Part shown: piece after piece, positions 8,473 through 15,553 of the stretch
How the letters are laid out: every line of letters begins with the position of its first letter
Numbering within the stretch: the first letter of the stretch is position 1
From: Lachnospiraceae bacterium
GTDB lineage: Bacteria > Bacillota > Clostridia > Lachnospirales > Lachnospiraceae
Direction of reading: 5' to 3'
DNA: 64,000 nt
NCBI GenBank assembly: GCA_029008875.1
Contig: JAQXJP010000006.1
Coordinates: 1-64,000, forward strand
The notes under the pieces: generated by a model
The model's database searches: none
Told to the model about the DNA's origin: nothing
The model's input: the letters and a program-made list of their open reading frames with translations, nothing else
Translations under genes and position numbers: made by a program

Positions 8473-9264
8473 ATGACGGAGTTAGAAGAGTACTATAACA
8501 AGTTCAACGAAGAGAAGAGATTGAACAGCAGGCATGGGCAGGTGGAATTCATCACCACCATGAAATATCTGCACAACATACTTACAACATTGGAAAAAGA
8601 AGGACGCGCCCCGGGTGATATCCGCATTCTCGATGTGGGTGCGGGGACCGGCCGATACAGTATTCCGCTGGCGGAGGAGGGATATGATGTCACCGCGGTG
8701 GAACTGGTCAAACACAATCTGGGCAGATTGAAGCAAAAGAGCAGTCTGGTGCACGCGTATCAGGGGAACGCGGTGAAGCTGTCGCGATTTGAGGATGACA
8801 GCTTTGATGTCACCCTGCTCTTTGGCCCCATGTACCACCTCAAAAGCGAGGAGGAGAAGATCCGCGCGCTGACGGAAGCGAAACGGGTGACAAGAAGCGG
8901 CGGACATATCATGGTGGCATATATTATGAATGAGTACAGTTTTATCACCTATGCCATCAAGGAAGGCCACTTGAAGGAGGCCATGGAAAACGACATGTTG
9001 GATGAGGACTTTCACTGCACGGAGAAAGCGAATCCGCTCTATTCCTTTGCCAGGCTGGAGGACATGGATCGATGGAACCGGGCAGCGGGATTGGAGAGGC
9101 TACAGATTATTGCGGCGGATGGCCCGGCCAATTATATCCGCCCCTATCTGAATAAATTGTCAGACGAAGAATTCGGATACTTTTTGCAGTATCATTTAAA
9201 GAATTGTGAGAGACCGGAGCTCCTGGGAGCCAGCGCTCACACAGTTGATATATTGGAGGTATAG
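8473..9264 (+). CDS. Class I SAM-dependent methyltransferase
   Basis: The 263-residue protein has the glycine-rich SAM motif ILDVGAGTGRYSIPLAEEG near residue 53, followed by an acidic residue at the end of strand 2 (VTAVEL). It has the later motif FDVTLLFGPMYHL and the post-motif ALTEAKRVTRSGGHIMVAYI. This is the Methyltransf_25/11 type. The substrate is not evident. It lies 7 bases after the peptidase gene and 2 bases before the debranching enzyme, so all three are probably one transcript, although no shared role is obvious. Confidence 0.85.
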   Translation: MTELEEYYNKFNEEKRLNSRHGQVEFITTMKYLHNILTTLEKEGRAPGDIRILDVGAGTGRYSIPLAEEGYDVTAVELVKHNLGRLKQKSSLVHAYQGNAVKLSRFEDDSFDVTLLFGPMYHLKSEEEKIRALTEAKRVTRSGGHIMVAYIMNEYSFITYAIKEGHLKEAMENDMLDEDFHCTEKANPLYSFARLEDMDRWNRAAGLERLQIIAADGPANYIRPYLNKLSDEEFGYFLQYHLKNCERPELLGASAHTVDILEV

Positions 9265-9266
9265 TT

Positions 9267-11519
9267 ATGGTTCAGTGGAAAGAGCGGAAGAAGAGTAAAA
9301 TCTATATTCCGCCCAAAAAAGATGTATCGAAAATGATTGCGGTTCCCCAGAAACAGTCCCTGGAGGCTGTGGTAGAGGCGCCGGATAAGGCTCCGGGCGT
9401 CCCGGTGACGGCGGCTCCGGACGGAACCATCGGCAACTTACTTCAGCCCTTGGACGAGATTGCGGGATTTAAGGTGAGACCGGGATATTACCGCATGGAA
9501 GGCGCATTTGCAACGGTTGACGGAGTGAGCTTCAGCATCAGCTCCCACGGGGCAACCAGCTGCACGCTGTTGCTTTTTCACCCCTATGAGAGTGAGCCTT
9601 TTGCGGAGTTGCCCTATCCCGAATCCTACCATATCGGGGATACGTATTCCATGCTGGTATACGGATTGAAAATTGATGAGTTTGAGTATGCATATCGCAT
9701 GGATGGCCCCTATGACGAACGAAAAGGATTGCGCTTCGACAAGACGAAGGTACTCTTGGATCCCTTTGCGAAGGCGGTCACAGGGCAGCGCAAATGGGGA
9801 GAAAAGCCGGAGGGCGGCGAGGACTTTGTGTATAAGGCCAGAGTTGTCCGCAACGATTTTGATTGGGGAAATATGCAATTTATCAATTATCCCTTTGAGG
9901 ATTTGGTAATCTATGAGACCCATGTCCGGGGATTTACCAAGGACTCATCCTCCGGGGTCAGGGAGTCGGAGGCGGGAACCTTTGAGGGCCTGCGCAAGAA
10001 AATCCCCTACCTGAAAAATCTGGGAATCAACGCTATCGAATTGATGCCTATTTTCGAGTTCGATGAGATGGAAAGCGCCCGGGTGGTGGACGGAGTGCAG
10101 CTCTATAATTACTGGGGATACAATACGGTGTGCTTTTTCGCACCCAACACCGGATACTCCTCCAGCGTGGAGCATAACCATGAGGGAAATGAGTTAAAGC
10201 GGTTAATCTATGACCTGAAGAAAAACGGAATCGAAGTCATCCTGGACGTGGTATTTAACCACACTGCCGAGGGAAACGAGATGGGACCCAGTTTCTCCTT
10301 CAAGGGGATTGATAACAATATCTATTATATGCTGACTCCCGACGGTTATTACTACAACTTCAGTGGATGTGGCAATGTAATGAACTGTAACCATCCTGTA
10401 GTGCGAAGATTCATATTGGAATGCTTGCGCCACTGGGTAATCGAATACCGGGTGGACGGCTTCCGATTTGACTTGGCGTCAATTCTGGGTCGCGACCAGA
10501 GCGGCGCACCTATGGATAATCCGCCCATATTGGAGGCGTTGGCCTTTGATACGGTGCTCAGCGGTACAAAGCTCATCGCGGAGGCATGGGATGCGGGCGG
10601 ACTCTATCAGGTGGGAAGCTTCCCCTCCTGGAATCGTTGGGCGGAGTGGAACGGCCGCTATCGGGACGATATGAGACGTTTCTTAAAGGGGGACAACGGA
10701 ACCGCAGGAGGGGCATTGGAGCGTATTTTGGGTTCCAGGGACCTGTATAATCCTGAGCAGCGCGGACACAGAGCATCTGTCAATTTCCTGACCTGCCATG
10801 ACGGATTTACCCTGTACGACCTGTACTCTTACAACGGGAAACATAACGAGAAAAACGGATGGGATAACACCGATGGGGACAACAACGGAAACAGCTGGAA
10901 CTGTGGCGTTGAGGGACCTACCGATGACCCGGAAGTGGAGGGAACCAGAAGGAGACTGGTGAAAAATGCGTTTGCAGCACTCTTGTGCAGCCGTGGACCG
11001 GCAATGTTCTATGCGGGAGATGAATTCTGCAACACCCAGTTCGGCAACAATAACGCCTATTGTCAGGATAACATTATCTCGTGGCTGGATTGGAACCGTC
11101 TGGAGGAATACAAGGAGATTCACGATTTTGTCAGGTTTATGATCAATTTCCGCAAGAGACATCCCATTATGCGCAAGCGGACGAAACCTGCTGCATGCGG
11201 ACTTCCGGAAATCAGTGTCCACAACGGATATCCTTACAATTCCAACACCGACCAGGGAACGCATCTCATCGGGGTTATGTATGCGGGGCGCAACGCCTTC
11301 GACACCGGGGATGACATTATCTTCTATGCCATGAATTCCTATTGGGAACCCTTGACATTGCAGCTTCCCGAACTCTCCAACGGAATGGAATGGTATGTTG
11401 AGGTGAATACCAATGTGGAGTATGAGGACGGATTTGATTTTGGAACGAAGACAGAAATTTTCGGACCGAACACAATCCGGGTGCCGGCCCGGACCACAAT
11501 CATACTGAAAGCAAAGTAG
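9267..11519 (+). CDS. glgX: GlgX-type glycogen debranching enzyme / isoamylase (GH13 with CBM48)
   Basis: It hydrolyses alpha-1,6 branches in glycogen or limit dextrins in the cytoplasm. The 750 residues start with a basic and Pro/Ala-rich extension of about 55 residues, which is unusual. A CBM48-like beta domain (about 65-170) and the GH13 barrel follow. The catalytic triad is visible: Asp402 in GFRFDLAS, Glu439 in IAEAWDAGG, and Asp512 in LTCHDGF. VVFNHTAEG is the first conserved GH13 region. The aromatic and NYWGYNT segments match isoamylase/GlgX rather than pullulanase (no YNWGY). Its stop is only 4 bases from the stop of the convergent SDR gene. Confidence 0.9.
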   Translation: MVQWKERKKSKIYIPPKKDVSKMIAVPQKQSLEAVVEAPDKAPGVPVTAAPDGTIGNLLQPLDEIAGFKVRPGYYRMEGAFATVDGVSFSISSHGATSCTLLLFHPYESEPFAELPYPESYHIGDTYSMLVYGLKIDEFEYAYRMDGPYDERKGLRFDKTKVLLDPFAKAVTGQRKWGEKPEGGEDFVYKARVVRNDFDWGNMQFINYPFEDLVIYETHVRGFTKDSSSGVRESEAGTFEGLRKKIPYLKNLGINAIELMPIFEFDEMESARVVDGVQLYNYWGYNTVCFFAPNTGYSSSVEHNHEGNELKRLIYDLKKNGIEVILDVVFNHTAEGNEMGPSFSFKGIDNNIYYMLTPDGYYYNFSGCGNVMNCNHPVVRRFILECLRHWVIEYRVDGFRFDLASILGRDQSGAPMDNPPILEALAFDTVLSGTKLIAEAWDAGGLYQVGSFPSWNRWAEWNGRYRDDMRRFLKGDNGTAGGALERILGSRDLYNPEQRGHRASVNFLTCHDGFTLYDLYSYNGKHNEKNGWDNTDGDNNGNSWNCGVEGPTDDPEVEGTRRRLVKNAFAALLCSRGPAMFYAGDEFCNTQFGNNNAYCQDNIISWLDWNRLEEYKEIHDFVRFMINFRKRHPIMRKRTKPAACGLPEISVHNGYPYNSNTDQGTHLIGVMYAGRNAFDTGDDIIFYAMNSYWEPLTLQLPELSNGMEWYVEVNTNVEYEDGFDFGTKTEIFGPNTIRVPARTTIILKAK

Positions 11520-11523
11520 TGAT

Positions 11524-12255
11524 TTACATCCAGCCACCGTCAAGGGAGATGATCTGGCCGGTCAGATATTCGTTTCCGGTGGCTATCTGCATGGCTAGGT
11601 GTGCCACCTCCTCCGCCTTGCCGAAACGGCAGGAAGGAATCTCCTCGGTCAGAGCGGCACGCGCCTCATCGTCAAAGCAGGCATTCATCGCAGTGTCGAT
11701 GACTCCGCAGGCGATGGCATTTACCTGAATGTTGCTGGGAGCCAGCTCCTTGCCAAGGGCCCGGGTAAAGGAATTGATACCGCCCTTGCATGCGGAATAG
11801 GCCACCTCGCAGGAGGCACCCACGTTCCCCCATACGGAGGAGATGTTGATGATTTTTCCCCTGCGCCTTGACACCATGGCCGGGATTACCTGCTTACAGG
11901 TGGAGAAGGAGGCAGTCAGGTTCACGGACACAATGCGATTCCACTCCTCTATCTCCATATCCGCCAACAGCCCGATGTGTGAGATGCCGGCGTTGTTGAT
12001 TAACACATCGATGGTCTCGAACTCGTCCAGTGCGCTTTGGACAAAGGAAGTGGCGAAGGAATAATCCCCGATGTCTCCCACGAAGGGAAGTACCTGTATT
12101 CCGTATTGCGTGTGCAGTTCGGTGGCCAGATGTTCCAGCTCCTCCTTGGAATTGCTGCAGCATAGGGCCAGATTGTATCCGTTTTTTCCAAATTCCCGTG
12201 CAAGAGCTGCGCCGATACCGCGGGAAGCACCGGTGATAATCGCATTTCGTGCCAT
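11524..12255 (-). CDS. SDR-family oxidoreductase, FabG-like
   Basis: It is an NAD(P)-dependent short-chain dehydrogenase of 243 residues. The Rossmann motif TGASRGIGAALA, the NNAG motif (INNAGIS), the catalytic Ser in INISSVWG and the YxxxK pair (YSACKGG) are all present. It resembles 3-oxoacyl-ACP reductase but sits outside any fatty acid cluster, so the true substrate is uncertain. The ATG at 12255 was chosen over one four codons earlier because GGAGG lies 6 bases before it. On its strand TTGTCT-18-TATATT (12334 to 12305) is a likely promoter, with the palindrome GTGCTAAGCAC (12318-12328) inside the spacer as a possible operator. Confidence 0.88.
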   Translation of the reverse strand: MARNAIITGASRGIGAALAREFGKNGYNLALCCSNSKEELEHLATELHTQYGIQVLPFVGDIGDYSFATSFVQSALDEFETIDVLINNAGISHIGLLADMEIEEWNRIVSVNLTASFSTCKQVIPAMVSRRRGKIINISSVWGNVGASCEVAYSACKGGINSFTRALGKELAPSNIQVNAIACGVIDTAMNACFDDEARAALTEEIPSCRFGKAEEVAHLAMQIATGNEYLTGQIISLDGGWM

Positions 12256-12280
12256 ATTTTCCTCCAATTTAAATTAGTGC

Positions 12281-12334
12281 TAGACAAAGAAAAGGGTTTG
12301 TGCTAATATAATTGAGCGTGCTAAGCACAGACAA
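12281..12334. promoter_or_regulatory. Overlapping divergent promoters for tRNA-Pro and the SDR gene
   Basis: On the + strand TAGACA (12281-12286) and TAATAT (12304-12309) are 17 bases apart and point toward the tRNA. On the - strand TTGTCT (12334-12329) and TATATT (12310-12305) are 18 bases apart and point toward the SDR gene. The two -10 boxes overlap, so the promoters probably compete. Confidence 0.5.
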
Positions 12335-12341
12335 CTGAAAA

Positions 12342-12415
<74 letters not shown>

Positions 12416-12422
12416 CTTATCA

Positions 12423-12454
12423 AGACTTTCGCAGAGATGCGGAAGTCTTTTTTT
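12423..12454 (+). terminator. Terminator after tRNA-Pro
   Basis: AGACTTTCGCA pairs with TGCGGAAGTCT (one G-U pair) around a GAGA tetraloop, followed by a run of T. Confidence 0.88.
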
Positions 12455-12513
12455 ATGCCCTTTTGCCATATAAGTATATCGGCTTTGAAAAAAGATTGCA
12501 ATTTTTTTCTGCC

Positions 12514-12546
12514 TTTAAAGTTCGTTTAAGGTTGCGTTGTTATAGT
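12514..12546 (+). promoter_or_regulatory. Response-regulator-type promoter: two 11-bp-spaced direct repeats plus -10
   Basis: TTTAAAGTT (12514-12522) and TTTAAGGTT (12525-12533) are direct repeats with an 11-bp period, the usual layout for OmpR-family regulators. There is no good -35 box. TATAGT (12541-12546) begins 16 bases after the start of the second repeat. The same repeats, at the same distances, precede the response regulator gene ending at 39797. Confidence 0.7.
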
Positions 12547-12571
12547 AGCATCAGCAAAAGGAGGAAGAGCA

Positions 12572-13291
12572 ATGGGCGAACAGATGGTTTTTAAGCGCTA
12601 TGAGATAAAGTATATGCTTACAAAAGGGCAGAGGGATTTGATTCAAAACCGGATGAGGGACCACATGACCATGGATGTGCATGGAAAGAATACGATACTG
12701 AGTCTCTATTTGGATACCCCGGATTTTTTGCTGGCTCGCAGGTCCATGGAACATCCCATGTACAAAGAAAAACTGCGGATGCGTAGCTACGGCGTTGCCG
12801 GGCCGGACTCCACCGTGTTTCTGGAACTCAAAAAAAAGTACGATTCGGTGGTGTACAAGCGAAGGGAGAGCATGACGGAAAAACAACTGGAGCAATATGT
12901 GAAAAACCATGTTCCGCCAAAGGACACACAGATTATGAGAGAGCTTGCGTTTGCCATGGGACGCTATGAGGGAATAAGCCCAGCCGTGTTACTATCCTAC
13001 GAGAGGGAGGCATTTTACGCGAAGGAGGATTCCGATTTTCGCATCACCTTCGATGAGAATATTCTGTGGCGGGATTACGATGTGAATCTGCACAGCGGAG
13101 TATACGGCTCTTCCATCCTGGCGCCGGGGATGGTGCTGATGGAAGTGAAGACAGCGGGAGCAATCCCTATGTGGCTGGTGAAGCTGTTCAGTGAGCAGCA
13201 TATCTACAAGACCAATTTTTCCAAATACGGAAGAGCTTACGAGAACATTCAAAAACAACAGAGAAACGGAGGAAATTACAAATATGCTTAA
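12572..13291 (+). CDS. VTC-domain polyphosphate polymerase-like protein
   Basis: The 239-residue protein has the tunnel-fold VTC domain known from the yeast polyphosphate polymerase. Charged motifs characteristic of the fold are visible: FKRYEIKYML at the start, LYLDTP, EKLRMRSYG, FLELKKKYDSVVYKRR in the middle, LSYEREAF, ITFDENI and MEVKTAGAIP. In VTC enzymes these Lys/Arg/Glu residues bind nucleotide and phosphate. It has no signal peptide. It overlaps the DUF4956 gene by 8 bases. The VTC/DUF4956 gene pair recurs in Firmicutes, often with CotH or beta-helix surface proteins; the product it makes there is not settled, so polyphosphate synthesis is only one possibility. Confidence 0.85.
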   Translation: MGEQMVFKRYEIKYMLTKGQRDLIQNRMRDHMTMDVHGKNTILSLYLDTPDFLLARRSMEHPMYKEKLRMRSYGVAGPDSTVFLELKKKYDSVVYKRRESMTEKQLEQYVKNHVPPKDTQIMRELAFAMGRYEGISPAVLLSYEREAFYAKEDSDFRITFDENILWRDYDVNLHSGVYGSSILAPGMVLMEVKTAGAIPMWLVKLFSEQHIYKTNFSKYGRAYENIQKQQRNGGNYKYA

Positions 13292-13973
13292 TACAATCTT
13301 TACAGGAATTTTTGAGGGGACAACCGGTGTGGCAGTTCCGCAGTTTTTGGGATGTCTTTTGGTATCCCTTTTGATCGGTCTGTTTTTTGCCTGGGTTTAC
13401 AACCGAAAGAATACGAGCAGTCAGAGTTTTGCGGTGACACTGGCTCTGTTGCCGGCGATTGTGTGTGTGGTGATTATGATGGTGAACGGAAACGTGGGAG
13501 CGGGAGTTGCCGTGGCCGGGGCTTTCAGCCTGGTTCGTTTCCGCTCAGTGCCGGGGACGGCCAAGGAGATTGCCATGCTCTTTTTAGCCATGGGAGCGGG
13601 GCTCATTACAGGCATGGGATACCTGGGATACGGCGTGTTGTTTGCACTGCTCTTAAGCGGCGCTCTGGTTCTCTTTTCCAACATAAAGTTTGAGGGAAAG
13701 AAGAGGCCTGTCACCAAGAAAACAGTGAAAATTACCATTCCTGAGGACTTGAATTACAGTGAGGTGTTCGATGACATCTTTGAAAAGTACACCAGAGAAT
13801 ATGAGGTGCTCTCCGTGAAGACTACCAACATGGGAAGCATGTTTAAGCTCACTTACCATGTGGATATGAGGGATGCGAAGGAGGAGAAGGAAATGATCGA
13901 CGAATTGCGGTGCAGAAACGGAAATTTGGAGATTAGTGTCATGAAACAGGAGGAAAATATCTATGAGCTATAA
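13284..13973 (+). CDS. DUF4956 membrane protein
   Basis: The 229-residue protein starts at the ATG at 13284, chosen because ACGGAGGAAA sits 9 bases upstream. About four membrane helices fill residues 10-135 (FLGCLLVSLLIGLFFAWVY; LALLPAIVCVVIMMV; AGAFSLVRFRSVPGTAKEIAMLF; YGVLFALLLSGALVLF). A cytoplasmic alpha/beta domain of about 85 residues follows. The FSLVRFRSVPGTAKEIA segment is the family hallmark. It is translationally coupled to the VTC gene before it and the lipoprotein after it. It probably forms the membrane part of the same system; the mechanism is unknown. Confidence 0.85.
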   Translation: MLNTIFTGIFEGTTGVAVPQFLGCLLVSLLIGLFFAWVYNRKNTSSQSFAVTLALLPAIVCVVIMMVNGNVGAGVAVAGAFSLVRFRSVPGTAKEIAMLFLAMGAGLITGMGYLGYGVLFALLLSGALVLFSNIKFEGKKRPVTKKTVKITIPEDLNYSEVFDDIFEKYTREYEVLSVKTTNMGSMFKLTYHVDMRDAKEEKEMIDELRCRNGNLEISVMKQEENIYEL

Positions 13974-15441
13974 AATGTCCAAAGCGGTCGCACTACTGTG
14001 CTGTGGAGCCATGGCGCTCTGCCTGGCTGCCTGTGGGGGCGAAGAGGGAAGTGCGCAATCAACCCAGAATGTTTCGGAGAAAATTGCATCTGATGAATTG
14101 TTTACCGACAGGGATTTATCGGGAACCTATGATGAGAGCGAGGCGGTTGCAATTCACCTGACGGACGGAGCGTCCACATGCGAGGGCAACGGGGTGGAGA
14201 TTCAGGAGGATACCATCACCATTACGAAGGAGGGAGTGTATGTTCTGTCCGGGACATTGACGGATGGACAGGTGATTGTGGACGCCGGCGAGGACAAGGT
14301 ACAGTTGGTGCTTCAGAATACAAAAATAGCATGCGAGGGAAGTGCGGCGGTATATGTAAAGTCAGCAGATAAAGTATTTCTGACATTGGCGGACAATTCC
14401 GACAATACACTGGAGAGCAGCGGGGAGTTTGTGGCAATCGATGAGAATGATATCGATGCAACGGTGTTTTCCAAGGATGACTTGACCCTGAACGGAACAG
14501 GAAGTCTCAGGGTAACCTGTGAGAGCGGACACGGAATTGTCTCCAAGGATGATTTGAAACTCACGGGGGGAACCTACGAAATCTCCTGTGTGCAGGACGC
14601 GCTCTCCGGAAATGACAGTGTTCGCATCGCAGATGGGACAATCACCATCGATGCAGGGGATGACGGAATCCATTCGGATGCGGATCTGATTATTGTGGGC
14701 GGAACCATCACCATCAACGACAGCTATGAAGGCCTGGAGGGACAAACCATTACCATTGACGGCGGAAATATCACACTTTCCGCAAGTGACGATGGGTTGA
14801 ATGCCGCCGGAGGAAATGACCAGAGTGGTTTCGGAGGAATGGGCGGAGATCTGTTTGCCGCAGACAGCGACTGCTACATTGAGATCAACGGGGGAACCTT
14901 GCATGTGGACGCCATGGGGGATGGGCTGGATTCCAACGGAAATCTGACCATTACCGGCGGGGAAATCTATGTCGCGGGGCCCTCCGACAACGGAAACGGA
15001 GCATTGGATTACGCCGGAACCGCAACTATTTCCGGAGGAATTGTCGTGGCAACCGGAGCAAGCGGAATGGCGCAGAATTTTGGAGAGGACTCCACCCAGG
15101 GGGCGATTCTGGTTTCCACTCAGACGATGACGGATGGGGAGGTTGTCCTGCTGGATGAAGACGGGGAGGAATTGATACGGTTTTCTCCGGGAAAAAGCTA
15201 TAACAGCGCGGTAATCAGTTGCCCGGAAATCGCGGACGGGAAGAACTATACCATCCTTCTCGGGGAGGAATCTCAGACGATACAGATGGATGGCATGGTC
15301 TACGGTGCCGGAGGCGAAGCGATGGGTGGCTTCGGCGGAGGAATGCGTGGTGGCGACAAAGGAAGGCCGCAGATGCCGGAGGGGGAAGCGCCGGATCAAA
15401 ATGTGCGGTTGCAGGAGGGAATGGAACCGCCACAAAATTAG
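13963..15441 (+). CDS. Beta-helix carbohydrate-binding lipoprotein (Cthe_2159/DUF4353-like)
   Basis: The 492-residue protein has a lipoprotein signal with lipobox LAAC and Cys24, so it is predicted on the outer face of the membrane. From about residue 60 to 400 it is built of degenerate repeats of the type ITIDAGDDGIHSDADLIIVG, with regular GT-I-V/I turns. This matches a right-handed parallel beta-helix as in the polygalacturonate-binding Cthe_2159 family. Asp-rich turns (DDGIH, DDGLN, GDGLD) may bind calcium. The C-terminus is Gly/Met/Pro-rich and low in complexity. It overlaps DUF4956 by 11 bases, with AGGAGG upstream. It probably shows or binds a polysaccharide at the surface; enzymatic activity is not evident. 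Confidence 0.82.
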   Translation: MSYKMSKAVALLCCGAMALCLAACGGEEGSAQSTQNVSEKIASDELFTDRDLSGTYDESEAVAIHLTDGASTCEGNGVEIQEDTITITKEGVYVLSGTLTDGQVIVDAGEDKVQLVLQNTKIACEGSAAVYVKSADKVFLTLADNSDNTLESSGEFVAIDENDIDATVFSKDDLTLNGTGSLRVTCESGHGIVSKDDLKLTGGTYEISCVQDALSGNDSVRIADGTITIDAGDDGIHSDADLIIVGGTITINDSYEGLEGQTITIDGGNITLSASDDGLNAAGGNDQSGFGGMGGDLFAADSDCYIEINGGTLHVDAMGDGLDSNGNLTITGGEIYVAGPSDNGNGALDYAGTATISGGIVVATGASGMAQNFGEDSTQGAILVSTQTMTDGEVVLLDEDGEELIRFSPGKSYNSAVISCPEIADGKNYTILLGEESQTIQMDGMVYGAGGEAMGGFGGGMRGGDKGRPQMPEGEAPDQNVRLQEGMEPPQN

Positions 15442-15470
15442 AGCTTTTGCTATACGATATTCAAACAATA

Positions 15471-15479
15471 TGGTATAAT
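15471..15479 (+). promoter_or_regulatory. Extended -10 promoter of the LacI-like/GGDEF gene
   Basis: TGGTATAAT is an extended -10 box with no good -35. It would give a leader of about 68 bases before the ATG at 15554. Confidence 0.5.
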
Positions 15480-15553
15480 TAACAAATAGAATTGTTGAAA
15501 AGCTTTTACTTTAAGAAAAATTCTTGCATTTTGTATCATTTTTGGGGGTTGTG

